Below are positions 24,033 through 33,099 of a stretch of 45,473 nt of DNA, in pieces (position 1 is the stretch's first letter; each line of letters begins with the position of its first letter). The notes beneath the pieces are model-generated. The model did no database searches. It saw nothing but the letters and a program-made list of their open reading frames with translations, and was not told where the DNA came from. The stretch lies in contig CASEER010000009.1 of NCBI GenBank assembly GCA_949287085.1, positions 1 to 45,473 on the forward strand, in the 5' to 3' direction. This DNA comes from an uncultured Coriobacteriaceae bacterium (GTDB taxonomy: Bacteria; Actinomycetota; Coriobacteriia; Coriobacteriales; Coriobacteriaceae). The position numbers and the translations under genes were made by a program.

Positions 24033-24995
24033 GTGGACATTATCGAGCTGCTTAAATCTGCGCTTCTTGGCCTCGTCGAGGGCATTACCGAATGGCTACC
24101 TATCTCGTCGACGGGCCACATGATCTTGGTTAACGAGTTCATTAGCCTTAACGTGAGCGAAGAGTTCTGGAAGATGTTCCAGGTGGTCATTCAGCTGGGC
24201 GCCATCTTGGCGGTGTGCGTGATCTTCTTCCATAAGCTCAACCCGTTTAGTCCCAGCAAGGGCAAAGAGGGGCGCCGCTCGACCTGGAAGCTGTGGGGTA
24301 AGGTCGTGCTCGGCTGCATTCCCGCTGCGCTCGTTGGCATTCCGCTCGACGACTTTATGGAAGAGCATTTCTACAACGCGCCGGTGGTGGCCGCTGCGCT
24401 CATTGTGTACGGCATTGCGTTCATTGTGATCGAGCGTTGGCGTGCCAAGAAGCGCGAGACGCTGGTGGCAACAGGCGATGTCGTGCCTGGCAGCCGTCCC
24501 GCGGGTGCTCATTTTGCACGTCCGGCTGAGGACGCTTCAAGCGCCGATGGTGATGACTTTGGCGAGATTACCACGCTCGATGATGTGTCGTGGAAGACGG
24601 CGTTTGGCATCGGCGTGTTCCAGGTGCTGTCGCTTATCCCGGGTACGTCGCGTTCCGGTTCTACCATCATTGGCGGCTTGCTGCTGGGCACGACGCGTGC
24701 GGTGGCGGCTGAGTTTACGTTCTTCCTGGCCATTCCGGTCATGTTCGGCGCGAGCGCGCTGCGCTTGGTGAAGTACCTTTTCCTGGACGGCGGCACCTTT
24801 GGCACGAACGAGATCGCCATCATGGTGGTGGGTTGCGCAGTGGCCTTTGTGGTCTCGCTCATTGCCATCAAGTGGCTCATGGGCTTTGTGCGGCGCCACA
24901 CCTTCACGGCCTTTGGCGTGTACCGCATTATCCTTGGCGTGCTTGTGCTTGCCTACTTCTTGGTGATCGGCCCGATGTTCGGCCTCGTGTCGTAA
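24033..24995 (+). CDS. uppP: Undecaprenyl-diphosphatase UppP (BacA)
   Basis: 320 residues from a GTG start at 24033, preceded by AAAGGGG. Upstream ATG codons in the same frame (to 23850) give an extension without membrane character or a ribosome site. [19 protein letters not shown] (12-29) and [11 protein letters not shown] are the two catalytic signatures of the family. The membrane enzyme recycles undecaprenyl pyrophosphate to the monophosphate lipid carrier and confers bacitracin tolerance when raised. It is longer than the usual 265-280 because of a soluble charged loop (about 145-185) with [10 protein letters not shown]. It lies about 830 bases after the BceS-like kinase. Confidence 0.94.
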   Translation: MDIIELLKSALLGLVEGITEWLPISSTGHMILVNEFISLNVSEEFWKMFQVVIQLGAILAVCVIFFHKLNPFSPSKGKEGRRSTWKLWGKVVLGCIPAALVGIPLDDFMEEHFYNAPVVAAALIVYGIAFIVIERWRAKKRETLVATGDVVPGSRPAGAHFARPAEDASSADGDDFGEITTLDDVSWKTAFGIGVFQVLSLIPGTSRSGSTIIGGLLLGTTRAVAAEFTFFLAIPVMFGASALRLVKYLFLDGGTFGTNEIAIMVVGCAVAFVVSLIAIKWLMGFVRRHTFTAFGVYRIILGVLVLAYFLVIGPMFGLVS

Positions 24996-25022
24996 GTTCG
25001 TATACCGGCACGAGGCCGCTCG

Positions 25023-26225
25023 CTAGCTCACCTGGGCGAGGAAGCTCGTGCCTTCGCCGTTGCCCGCCACACCAAAGTTGTCAAGAATCGTGGCGCCCAG
25101 GTCGGAGCACGTGCTGCGGAGTCCCAGATCAACGCCGCGCCCCTGCATGGAAGGCGACCACACCAGCAGCGGCACGAGCTCGCGCGTGTGGTCGGTGCCC
25201 GGGTACGTGGGGTCGTTGCCGTGGTCTGCGGTGACCATGAGGAGGTCGTCCGGGCGCATGGCGTCCATGACGCGGCTCAGGCGCTCGTCAAAAGCCTCCA
25301 GCGCCTCGCCGTCGCCTTGGGCATTGCGGCGGTGCCCGTACATGGCGTCAAAGTCCACCAGGTTGGTAAAGCAGAGACCACGCCAGTCTTGCGCCATGAC
25401 CTCGTCCACGTGGTCCATGCCGTCCATGTTGCTCTCGTTGTGGTAGGTGCGGTCAAAGCCATGGCCGCAGAACAGGTCCCAGGTCTTGCCGACCGAGATG
25501 ACGTCGTAGCCGGCGTCTTGCAACATGGTGAGCACCGTGGGGCCCGTGGGTTCCAGGCCGTAGTCGCGGCGGTTAGCCGTGCGCGTGAAGTCTTCTTTGC
25601 AGGTGCCCACAAAGGGGCGCGCGATGACGCGGCCCATGGTGATCTTGGGCCCGTTGATGAGGGTGCGCGCGTATTCGCAGATACGGTACAGCTCGTCGAG
25701 CGGAATCACGTCCTCGTGCGCGGCAATCTGCAGCACCGAATCGCCTGAGGTGTACACGATCAGGTCGCCCGTCTTAAGCTGCTCCTCGCCGTAGTCATAG
25801 ATGACCTGTGTGCCCGAGTAGGGCTTGTTGCACAAGATGCCGCGACCCGAGAACGCACGGATCTTGTCGAGGAGCTCGTCGGGAAAGCCTTGGGGAAAGT
25901 AATCTACGTGAAAACGCGTGGGCAGGCACATCATCTCCCAGTGGCCGTCGAGCGAGTCGTTGCCATAGCTGATCACCTGCATGCGCCCGTGCGCACCGAG
26001 CGGCTCGGCGGGGGCGGGCACGCCGTCGAGGCCGTTTGGATGCGTGTAGGCAACGCCCAGCTTGGCCATGGTGGGGATGTTGAGCGGACGGTCGAGCTCG
26101 CGCTCAAAGTAGGTGGCAATGTGGCCGAGGGTGTCGGCCCCTTCGCTTTTGTAGCGCGCCGCGTCAGGCGCAAAGCCCACGCCAATAGAGTCGATAACAA
26201 TGGCTAGGATGCGCTGGTATCTCAC
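25023..26225 (-). CDS. deoB: Phosphopentomutase DeoB
   Basis: 400 residues. It interconverts (deoxy)ribose-1-phosphate and -5-phosphate, using two Mn2+ of the alkaline-phosphatase superfamily. [13 protein letters not shown] holds the first metal Asp, GADTLGHIA follows, and [20 protein letters not shown] carries the C-terminal metal ligands. The start is GTG in a GTGA overlap with the deoC stop, so the two are translationally coupled. Last gene of the nucleoside cluster; its stop is 27 bases from the convergent uppP stop. Confidence 0.97.
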   Translation of the reverse strand: MRYQRILAIVIDSIGVGFAPDAARYKSEGADTLGHIATYFERELDRPLNIPTMAKLGVAYTHPNGLDGVPAPAEPLGAHGRMQVISYGNDSLDGHWEMMCLPTRFHVDYFPQGFPDELLDKIRAFSGRGILCNKPYSGTQVIYDYGEEQLKTGDLIVYTSGDSVLQIAAHEDVIPLDELYRICEYARTLINGPKITMGRVIARPFVGTCKEDFTRTANRRDYGLEPTGPTVLTMLQDAGYDVISVGKTWDLFCGHGFDRTYHNESNMDGMDHVDEVMAQDWRGLCFTNLVDFDAMYGHRRNAQGDGEALEAFDERLSRVMDAMRPDDLLMVTADHGNDPTYPGTDHTRELVPLLVWSPSMQGRGVDLGLRSTCSDLGATILDNFGVAGNGEGTSFLAQVS

Positions 26226-26893
26226 TCGTCAACCTCCTGCAAGATTGAGACGGCGGCCGAGACGCCCAAGCGGGTGGCGCCGGCTTCGATCATGGCTTCG
26301 GCGGCCTCGAGCGTACGGATGCCGCCGGATGCCTTAACGCCGAGTTCGGGGCCCACCGTCTCGCGCATGAGCTTGATGTCGTCCACGGTGGCTCCGCCGG
26401 TGGAAAAGCCCGTCGAAGTCTTAACGTAGTCGGTGCCGGCCTCAACGGCAAGCGTGCAAGCGCGGCGCTTCTCGTCGTCGGTGAGCAGACAGGTCTCGAT
26501 GATAACCTTGAGGAGCGCGCCCGCCTCGTGCGTGGCCTCGGCCACCGCGGCAATGTCGGCGCGCACGACGTCGTCGTTGCCGCCCTTGAGCTCGCCGACG
26601 TTGATGACCATGTCAATCTCCTGCGCGCCGTTGGCAAGGGCGTCGCGGGTCTCGGCAACCTTGGCGGCTGTGGTGGTAGCGCCCAGGGGGAAGCCGATGA
26701 CCGTGCAGGTCTTAACGTCGGAGCCAGCTAGGCCTGCCGCTACGCGCGCAACCCAGTAGGGGTTCACGCAAACGGACGCGGTGCCGTACTGGCGTGCCTC
26801 GGCCACCACGCGGTCGATGTCCGCGCCCGTGGCCTCGGGCTTGAGCAGGGTGTGATCCATGAACTTGGCAAGGGCAGAGCGGGTGAGGTGCAT
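26222..26893 (-). CDS. deoC: Deoxyribose-phosphate aldolase DeoC
   Basis: 223 residues, TIM barrel. It splits deoxyribose-5-phosphate into glyceraldehyde-3-phosphate and acetaldehyde. Asp94 (DMVINVG), the Schiff-base Lys158 (YVKTSTGF) and Lys187 (VKASGGIR) are all present. The start has AAAGGA six bases upstream. The 135-bp gap to deoA contains a TATAAT-like ATTATAGT near 26916-26923 but oriented on the plus strand, so a separate promoter for deoC is not established. Confidence 0.97.
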   Translation of the reverse strand: MHLTRSALAKFMDHTLLKPEATGADIDRVVAEARQYGTASVCVNPYWVARVAAGLAGSDVKTCTVIGFPLGATTTAAKVAETRDALANGAQEIDMVINVGELKGGNDDVVRADIAAVAEATHEAGALLKVIIETCLLTDDEKRRACTLAVEAGTDYVKTSTGFSTGGATVDDIKLMRETVGPELGVKASGGIRTLEAAEAMIEAGATRLGVSAAVSILQEVDE

Positions 26894-27028
26894 GAGTGTT
26901 CCTTTCTGTGGGGTGGGATTATAGTAGCGCGTTACGACGGGGCAGAGGCATCAGGTTATCTTGCCCCGCCGGTCTTGGATGAAACGCCGGGGCAAAAGGG
27001 CTTGACGCTCGTGTTCTGCCGCGCCGTC

Positions 27029-28357
27029 CTACGCGAAACGCTCCACGCCGGCGGCGGTTACCCGGGCAAAGAGCAGGGGCTCAGCTGCCGGTGGCTCGCT
27101 GGCAATGGTGAGCGCGCCTTCAAACGTGGGGCGTGCGGCAGCCAGATGCGCCTCGTCGGCGGTGTGCAGGATGGCGATGGGTTCGCCGGCGGCAACGGCG
27201 TCGCCGCGGTTTTTGAGGAGCGTAATGCCCGCAAGGTAGTCTATCGCGTCGTCTTTGGTTTCGCGTCCCGCACCGAGCTCGACGCTCGCCGTGCCCACAG
27301 CCGTCGTGTCGATGGCTGCAAGGTAGCCGTCGCGGGGAGCGGTGACCTCATGGGCAACAGGCGCCGCGCCAAAGCGGCTCGTGTCCTCAAGGTATGCCGT
27401 GTCACCGCCCTGGGCAGCAACCATCTCGCAGAGCTTGGCAAAGGCGGAGCCGTTGGCAATAGCCTGCTCGGCCAACGAGCGCCCCTCGTCAAGCGTGCTC
27501 GCGCGCCCGCCCAGGATGAGCATCTCGGCCGCCAGCGCGCAGCATTCGTGGGTCAGGTCCGCAGGGCCGTTCCCGCGCAGGGTGTCAACAACCTCGGCGA
27601 CCTCAAGTGCGTTGCCAATGGCATGGCCGAGCGGCCGGTCCATGTTGGTAATGAGCGCCACGGTCTCGCGGCCGGCACCCTCGCCAATAGCAACCATGGC
27701 CTCGGCCAGGGCAATGGATGAGTCGAGGTCCTTCATAAAGGCGCCCGAGCCCGTCTTAACGTCAAGCAGGATACGGTCGGAGCCGGCGGCGAGCTTCTTG
27801 CTCATAATGCTCGACGCGATGAGGGGGATGGAATCGACGGTTGCCGTTACGTCGCGCAGAGCGTAGATGAGCTTGTCGGCCGGCACAAGATTGCCCGTCT
27901 GGCCAATGATGGCCGCGCCGTGCGTGCGCACGATTTGAAAAAACCGGTCGCGGTCGATCGCGGTGGAAAGGCCCGGGATGCTTTCAAGTTTGTCGAGCGT
28001 GCCGCCCGTATGGCCGAGCCCGCGCCCGCTCATCTTGGCAATCGGCACGCCAAGCGACGCTACGATGGGCACCACGGCGAGCGAGGTCTTGTCGCCCACG
28101 CCACCGGTGGAGTGCTTGTCCACCTTGATGCCGGGAATGCTCGAAAGGTCTACCAGGTCGCCCGAATGCTCCATGGCAAGGGTGAGCGTGGTGGTCTCGT
28201 GCGCGTCCATGCCGCGCAGGAAGATGGCCATGAGCAGGGCGGATGCCTGATAGTCGGGAGTCTCGCCTGCCACATAGCCGCGAACAAAGAATTCGATTTC
28301 CTCGTCTGAGAGCGCGCGGCCATCTCGCTTGTGCTCAATGATGTCGTACATGCGCAT
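27029..28357 (-). CDS. deoA: Pyrimidine-nucleoside (thymidine) phosphorylase
   Basis: 442 residues, usual length. It cleaves thymidine, uridine or deoxyuridine with phosphate into the base and (deoxy)ribose-1-phosphate. KVDKHSTGGVGDKTSL and KMSGRGLGHTGGTLDKLES are the conserved family signature; KTGSGAFMKDLD lies in the alpha/beta domain. AAGGAG precedes the first of two close ATGs by six bases. Whether it is thymidine-specific (DeoA) or broader (Pdp) is not evident by eye. The 190-bp repeat block lies immediately upstream. Confidence 0.96.
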   Translation of the reverse strand: MRMYDIIEHKRDGRALSDEEIEFFVRGYVAGETPDYQASALLMAIFLRGMDAHETTTLTLAMEHSGDLVDLSSIPGIKVDKHSTGGVGDKTSLAVVPIVASLGVPIAKMSGRGLGHTGGTLDKLESIPGLSTAIDRDRFFQIVRTHGAAIIGQTGNLVPADKLIYALRDVTATVDSIPLIASSIMSKKLAAGSDRILLDVKTGSGAFMKDLDSSIALAEAMVAIGEGAGRETVALITNMDRPLGHAIGNALEVAEVVDTLRGNGPADLTHECCALAAEMLILGGRASTLDEGRSLAEQAIANGSAFAKLCEMVAAQGGDTAYLEDTSRFGAAPVAHEVTAPRDGYLAAIDTTAVGTASVELGAGRETKDDAIDYLAGITLLKNRGDAVAAGEPIAILHTADEAHLAAARPTFEGALTIASEPPAAEPLLFARVTAAGVERFA

Positions 28358-28382
28358 AGGCAGCTCCTTAGCATCTTACCTG

Positions 28383-28572
28383 CCAAATGAGTAGCAGCTC
28401 CCCATTTGGCGTGGCTGGGTACGGCCTGTCCCGTTTTGACCGAAAAGGGGTCAATGGGAACACGTCCCCAACTGACCCATTGACCGAAAGGGGGTCAATG
28501 GGAACACGTCCCCAACTGACCCATTGACCGAAAGGGGGTCAAATCGAACACGTCCCCAACTGACTCATTTGG
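28383..28572. repeat. 190-bp repeat block with 44-bp tandem units and terminal inverted repeats
   Basis: Perfect 10-bp terminal inverted repeats (CCAAATGAGT at 28383 and its complement ending at 28572) bound the block. Inside are three tandem 44-bp units starting at 28437, 28481 and 28525, each with the hairpin TGACC-GAAAGGG-GGTCA and the string GGGAACACGTCCCC. The third unit is diverged in its middle (AATCGAACACG). A local stem GCCAAATG/CATTTGGC (28382-28389 with 28403-28410) lies in the left arm. The block fills the cdd-deoA gap and ends one base before the cdd stop codon. It resembles REP-type palindromic repeats; no transposase is in the window. Confidence 0.85.
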
Positions 28573-28573
28573 A

Positions 28574-28987
28574 TTAGGCGAGGTCGCTGGGGCCAAAGCC
28601 CAAGGGGAGCAGCTCCTCGAGGGTAAAGGACTGCGGATGGTCGGGGGCGTCGGCCAGGATGATGCGGAAGCTCTGCGGGCGGCAGAACTCCATCATGACC
28701 TGGCGGCACATGCCGCAGGGCGCGCAGAGGTTCTCGACGGGCTTGCCCTCCGGCCCGCCCACGATGGCGATGGCCTCAAAGTCGCGATGTCCGTCAAACA
28801 CGGCGCGGAAAAACGCCGTGCGCTCGGCGCAGTTGCCCGGGGAATAGGCAGCGTTCTCAATGTTGCAGCCGCCATATACGGTGCCGTCTGCGCACAGCAG
28901 CGCCGCGCCAACGGCAAAGTGCGAGTACGGCACATACGCTCGCTCGCGCGATGCAATGGCCACAGCTACCAGCTCTTGATCAGTCAT
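28574..28987 (-). CDS. cdd: Cytidine deaminase Cdd
   Basis: 137 residues, the small tetrameric type. It deaminates cytidine and deoxycytidine to uridine and deoxyuridine, feeding the downstream pyrimidine phosphorylase. CNIENAAYSPGNCAERTA carries the catalytic Glu and the first zinc Cys, and APCGMCRQ the other two Cys ligands. It is between the ABC permease and deoA on the same strand. The ribosome site is a weak AAGG. Confidence 0.97.
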   Translation of the reverse strand: MTDQELVAVAIASRERAYVPYSHFAVGAALLCADGTVYGGCNIENAAYSPGNCAERTAFFRAVFDGHRDFEAIAIVGGPEGKPVENLCAPCGMCRQVMMEFCRPQSFRIILADAPDHPQSFTLEELLPLGFGPSDLA

Positions 28988-29202
28988 ACCATCAACCTTA
29001 TTACTCCGTTATTACGATGTGGCGGGGGGGAGGCTCCCTTGGCGAGAGCGCGAGCCCGCTCGTCCGCCTGGTGCTTGGTGCGGGGGCAAAGACCTGGGCT
29101 TGCAGCCATACGGCAGCGTGGCTCTGATGCCGGGCCAGCAACCGTCCAAACAAGGTCATAAGCCCGGTGCCGGGCCCGCAACCAACCAACACGCGGACGG
29201 GC

Positions 29203-29251
29203 GGGCTCGCGCGGCCAGGTCAAGCACCAGCTTAACCGTCCGCGCGAGCCC
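29203..29251. other. 12-bp hairpin between the permease gene and cdd
   Basis: GGGCTCGCGCGG (29203-29214) pairs perfectly with CCGCGCGAGCCC (29240-29251) over a 25-base loop. It begins 11 bases after the permease stop on the minus strand. No T-run follows, so it may protect the upstream transcript end or cause partial termination. The rest of the 274-bp gap shows no gene I can support. Confidence 0.55.
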
Positions 29252-29261
29252 AACGCGGTTG

Positions 29262-30182
29262 TTACCGCGTTCCCTTTTCGTACGGTACGCCATCCGCCTT
29301 TGGTGCCACCGACTTGCCCACAAAGAGCACGAGCACCACGAGCGTCAGCACGTACGGTAGCATGGCCAAAATCTGGCTGGGGATGGGCACCACGCCGCCG
29401 CCCAGCAGCACCACGAGCGCGTTTGCCATGCCAAAGATCAGGCAGGCGCCATATGCGCCGTGCGGCGTCCACTTGCCAAAGATCACGGCGGCCAGCGCAA
29501 TAAAGCCGCGGCCGGCAACCGCCGTCTGGTTGAACTGCGAAATAATGGCGAGCGTTACGCACGAACCGCCCAGGCCCGCCAAAAAGCCCGAGATGACCAC
29601 GCAGATAAAGCGCGTGCGGTCCACGTTGATGCCAAGCGTGTCGGCAGCGGCCGGGTGCTCGCCCACGGCGCGCACGCGCAGGCCCCACTTGGTCTTATAC
29701 AGGATGAACCACACGATCACCGTGGCCACCAGGCCCATGATCACCGTCACATCCACGTTCAGGTTAGCCCACGGGGTTCCGGCAAACGCGCGGTCGCCAA
29801 AGATGTTGGGCAGCGTGGCCACGCTCGGCGACTGGGTGCCGCCGTCCCACATAAGGCGCGCCAAGAAGAGCGCCAGGCCCGGTCCCAGCAGGTTGAGCGC
29901 AATGCCCGACACGTTCTGGTCGGCTTTAAAGGTAACGGCTGCAATAGCATGGAGCAGGGCAAAGGCCGCGCCCGCAACGCCTGCCATCAAGAAGCCAAAC
30001 CACGGGTTGCCCGTATAGTATGACCCCGCTACGCCGGCAAGAGCGCCGATGGTCATCATGCCCTCGATGCCAATGTTCACCACGCCCGAGCGCTCCGAGA
30101 CCACGCCGCCCAGCGCACCGAACACCAGGGGCGTCGAATACATCAACGTAATGCTCACGAGGAGCAGGATGTTGTTAAGCAT
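29262..30182 (-). CDS. Nucleoside ABC transporter permease, second subunit (NupQ/YufQ-like)
   Basis: 306 residues, about eight to nine membrane helices, of the BPD_transp_2 type used by BMP-dependent nucleoside importers. GVVSERSGVVNIGIEGMM is the characteristic N-terminal motif, and AVGEHPAAADTLGINV the cytoplasmic coupling region. The ATG at 30182 follows GGAGGTGAG and overlaps the end of the first permease gene by 8 bp; a longer frame lacks a site. It pairs with the preceding permease to form the channel. Confidence 0.93.
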   Translation of the reverse strand: MLNNILLLVSITLMYSTPLVFGALGGVVSERSGVVNIGIEGMMTIGALAGVAGSYYTGNPWFGFLMAGVAGAAFALLHAIAAVTFKADQNVSGIALNLLGPGLALFLARLMWDGGTQSPSVATLPNIFGDRAFAGTPWANLNVDVTVIMGLVATVIVWFILYKTKWGLRVRAVGEHPAAADTLGINVDRTRFICVVISGFLAGLGGSCVTLAIISQFNQTAVAGRGFIALAAVIFGKWTPHGAYGACLIFGMANALVVLLGGGVVPIPSQILAMLPYVLTLVVLVLFVGKSVAPKADGVPYEKGTR

Positions 30183-31350
30183 GCGTCTCACCTCCCTTTC
30201 CGGCGGCCGCTGCTTCGGCCGCATCGTGCTCCCGGGTTTGCTCGCGCTGCTCCAAGCGCGCGGCAATCTTGGGGATCACGATCGAGAGCGCCACAAAGAA
30301 CACGATTGTGCCGATCATGATGTTGATGATGTCCGAAGGCGCACCGGTAACCAGCTGCACGTTCTGGCCGCCGTAGATGAGGCCGCCAAACAGCAGGCCG
30401 GCAAAGATGCAGCCAATGGGCGAGGAACTGGCGATCAGCGCGACCGAGAAGCCGTTGAAGCCGTAGTTCTCAAACGCGGCGAGCGTCGAGAGGCAGTGCG
30501 GCGCGGTGCCCGTGATTACGAGCGCACCGGCCAGGCCCGAGATGGCGCCCGCGATGGTCATGGCGAGCATGGTGTTCCGCATGACGTTGATGCCGGCAAA
30601 CTCGGCTGCATCGCGGTTAAAGCCCACCGCGCGCAGCTCGTAGCCAAACTTGGAGCGGTACAGCAAGAACCAGATCACCAGGGCAACCACAATGGCTGCC
30701 ACAATGGCAATGTTGACGTCGGTACGGCCGAGCACCTGCTGTAGGAGGGGATTTTGGCGCAGCACGGCCACGCCCGCATCGGAGGTTTTCCATTCGGGCA
30801 GGATCATCGTGTAGCTCGAGGGGTTCACCGCCACGCTCGACGTGGTGTCGGGGCGGTGGAACGCGTCGCTCGCTACGATGAAGTTGTTCAGGTAGAGCAT
30901 GATCCAGTTGAACATGATCGAGGTAATGACCTCGTGGATGCCAAACCGGGCCTTGAGAAATCCGGTGATGCCGCCAATGATGGCGCCGCCGGCAACGCCG
31001 GCGAGCACCACGATGGGGATCTGCAGCGGAGCGGGCAGGTTAAGGGTGGAGCCCACGATCACGGCGCACACGGTACCCGCAACGTACTGGCCCTCGGCAC
31101 CGATGTTAAACATGCCGGTCTTAAATGCGAACGCCACCGAGATGCCCGTGAGGATGATCGGCGCGGCGCGAATAACGGTGTTCGAAATGTAGTTGGGCCG
31201 TGCAAAGACGCCCTCAAACAGCGCGGCAAAGCTCTCGGCGGGGTTATAGCCCGCAATAACAAGCAGCACCGCCGCAACCACAAAGCCCAAAATGATCGAG
31301 ATGAGCGTCGAGGTAATGGGTTTCTTGAGCAAGCGCGAAAGTGCGTTCAT
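30175..31350 (-). CDS. Nucleoside ABC transporter permease, first subunit (NupP/YufP-like)
   Basis: 391 residues. Multiple membrane helices with TGISVAFAFKTGMFNIGAEGQ, the conserved motif of this permease subfamily, and AVGFNRDAAEFAGINV as coupling loop. The C-terminus is a charged tail (RLEQREQTREHDAAEAAA). Its ATG is adjacent to the ATPase stop (0-base gap) with a GGGAGGTGAGG site inside the ATPase gene, showing tight coupling. The ATPase, two permeases and the BMP lipoprotein make one importer. Confidence 0.93.
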   Translation of the reverse strand: MNALSRLLKKPITSTLISIILGFVVAAVLLVIAGYNPAESFAALFEGVFARPNYISNTVIRAAPIILTGISVAFAFKTGMFNIGAEGQYVAGTVCAVIVGSTLNLPAPLQIPIVVLAGVAGGAIIGGITGFLKARFGIHEVITSIMFNWIMLYLNNFIVASDAFHRPDTTSSVAVNPSSYTMILPEWKTSDAGVAVLRQNPLLQQVLGRTDVNIAIVAAIVVALVIWFLLYRSKFGYELRAVGFNRDAAEFAGINVMRNTMLAMTIAGAISGLAGALVITGTAPHCLSTLAAFENYGFNGFSVALIASSSPIGCIFAGLLFGGLIYGGQNVQLVTGAPSDIINIMIGTIVFFVALSIVIPKIAARLEQREQTREHDAAEAAAAGKGGETHA

Positions 31351-32877
31351 TTAGGCCTCACCTCCCGCCATGAGCAGTCCGATGCGGTTCTCATCGACCT
31401 CGCCCTGCTTAAACGAGCCAACGATGGCACCGTCGTAGATAACGTCGATCGTGTCGGACACGCTCATGACCTCGTCGAGTTCGAGCGAGATGAGCAAGAT
31501 GGCTTTACCTGCGTCGCGCTGCTCGACCAAGATCTTGTGCACGTACGAAATGGCGCCCACATCGAGGCCGCGCGTAGGCTGGACGGCAATAAGCACGTCC
31601 GGCGCGCCGGCAACTTCGCGCGCGATGATGACCTTCTGCTGGTTGCCGCCCGAAAGGCTCGCGGCGGTGTGGTCCACGCAGTCGGCGGGGCGGATATCGT
31701 AGTCTTTGATGAGGTCCTCGGTAAACGAGCGCATCTTGGCAAAGTCGAGCACGCCGTGCTTGCCAAACGCCGGGGTGCGGTACTGCTCGAGCACGGCGTT
31801 CTCGGCCACGGTAAACGGCAGCACGAGCCCGCGCCGCTGGCGGTCCTCGTGGATGGTTGAGACCTTGTGCTCCAGGACGTTGCGCGTGGTGGTGTTCTGA
31901 ATCTCTTGCCCGTGCACTTTGATGGTGCCGCTCTGGGCCTTGGTAAGACAGGTGATGGCCTCAACGAGCTCCTTTTGGCCGTTGCCGTCAATGCCTGCCA
32001 CGCCCACGATCTCGCCCGCGCGTACGGTGAGCGATAGGTTCTTGACGGCATCAAGGCCGCGCTCGTCTTTTACGCAGAGGTTCTCAATCTGAAAGACGAC
32101 CTCGCCCGGCTGGGCGGGCGTCTTGTCCACCACCAGCTGCACGTGCTTGCCCACCATCATGTCGGCGAGCTCCTCTTCGGTGACGTCGGACACGCGCACG
32201 GTGTCCACGTAGGTGCCGCGGCGGATGATGGTGCACCAATCGGCCGAGGCCTTTATTTCTTTGAGCTTGTGCGTGATGATGATGATCGTCTTGCCGCGAT
32301 CGGCAAGGCCGTGCATGATCTCGATGAGGCGCTCGATTTCCTGCGGCGTCAGCACGGCGGTGGGCTCGTCCAAGATCAACACGTCGGCACCGCGGTACAG
32401 GGCCTTTAAGATCTCGACACGCTGCTGCATGCCTACCGAGATGTCTTCGATCTTGGCATCGGGGTCAACTTCGAGGCCGTATTCCTCAATGATCTTCTGC
32501 ACCTCTTTGCGAGCGCGCTTCATGTCGAGGATGCCCGCGCTGCGGCAGGTCTCGTCACCTAAGATGATGTTTTGGGTGACAGTGAAGTTTTCGACGAGCA
32601 TAAAGTGCTGGTGCACCATGCCAATGCCGCGGGCAATGGCATCGTTGGGGTTTTTGATGGTGGCGGGCTGGCCGTTGAGCAAGATGGTGCCCTCATCGGC
32701 CTGGTAGAGGCCGTAGAGCACGTTCATGAGGGTGCTCTTGCCCGCGCCGTTTTCGCCAAGGACCGCATGGATGGACCCGCGGTGCACGTCAAGATGGACG
32801 TGGTCGAGCGCGCAGAAGCTGCCAAACATCTTTACGATGTCGTGCATCTGAACGGCGTAGTCTTGGCTCGGTTCCAT
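31351..32877 (-). CDS. Nucleoside ABC transporter ATPase, two-domain (NupO/YufO-like)
   Basis: 508 residues with two ABC domains. The first has GENGAGKST and EDISVGMQQRVEILKALYR with LILDEPTAVLTPQE; the second has GIDGNGQKELVE in place of a canonical Walker A, plus ASLSGGNQQKVIIAREV and QPTRGLDVGA. This degenerate second half is normal for sugar- and nucleoside-type two-domain ATPases. It energises import with the two permeases. GGAAGGGAG lies eight bases before the ATG. It is separated from the BMP gene by 222 bp with two strong hairpins. Confidence 0.95.
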   Translation of the reverse strand: MEPSQDYAVQMHDIVKMFGSFCALDHVHLDVHRGSIHAVLGENGAGKSTLMNVLYGLYQADEGTILLNGQPATIKNPNDAIARGIGMVHQHFMLVENFTVTQNIILGDETCRSAGILDMKRARKEVQKIIEEYGLEVDPDAKIEDISVGMQQRVEILKALYRGADVLILDEPTAVLTPQEIERLIEIMHGLADRGKTIIIITHKLKEIKASADWCTIIRRGTYVDTVRVSDVTEEELADMMVGKHVQLVVDKTPAQPGEVVFQIENLCVKDERGLDAVKNLSLTVRAGEIVGVAGIDGNGQKELVEAITCLTKAQSGTIKVHGQEIQNTTTRNVLEHKVSTIHEDRQRRGLVLPFTVAENAVLEQYRTPAFGKHGVLDFAKMRSFTEDLIKDYDIRPADCVDHTAASLSGGNQQKVIIAREVAGAPDVLIAVQPTRGLDVGAISYVHKILVEQRDAGKAILLISLELDEVMSVSDTIDVIYDGAIVGSFKQGEVDENRIGLLMAGGEA

Positions 32878-32961
32878 TCGGTTCGCTCCCTTCCTCTGTT
32901 CCTATGAGACAAGGTGCCCAGCACGTTGCCTCGTGTTTTGGCTGCTAGAGTTACGTGGTGA

Positions 32962-33007
32962 ACCTCGCATGCACAGGCCTGCTGGGGCGGGTCCGTGCAT
33001 GCGAGGT
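32962..33007. other. 13-bp perfect inverted repeat between the BMP and ATPase genes
   Basis: ACCTCGCATGCAC (32962-32974) is repeated inverted at 32995-33007 over a 20-base loop. It lies about 85 bases before the ATPase start, downstream of the BMP terminator hairpin. Confidence 0.8.
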
Positions 33008-33058
33008 GGCTCTGGCACTGCCGGTGCGGCGGTGGTTGCCGCGGTGGTGCGGTAACGA

Positions 33059-33090
33059 AAAGCGGGGGCAGCCAGTGCCACCCCCGCTTT
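33059..33090 (-). terminator. Terminator (probably partial) after the BMP lipoprotein gene
   Basis: A 10-bp perfect stem AAAGCGGGGG / CCCCCGCTTT with a 12-base loop, followed on the minus strand by TCGTT. It begins about 10 bases past the BMP stop. Partial read-through would give more binding protein than transporter, as is usual for ABC importers. Confidence 0.8.
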
Positions 33091-33099
33091 GGGTTGTGC

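Noticed and set aside
28437..28568. CRISPR-like array
   Set aside because: The 44-bp units are directly adjacent with no unique spacers, and there are no cas genes in the window.
28984..29688. Long minus-strand frame across the cdd-permease gap, including a GCGPGTG-like stretch at about 29130-29192
   Set aside because: It overlaps the permease gene out of frame, and the glycine-rich piece is too short and isolated to support a dehydrogenase remnant.
29262..30266. Longer start for the second permease at 30266
   Set aside because: The extra residues are charged and low-complexity, lack a ribosome site, and overlap the first permease; GGAGGTGAG supports 30182.
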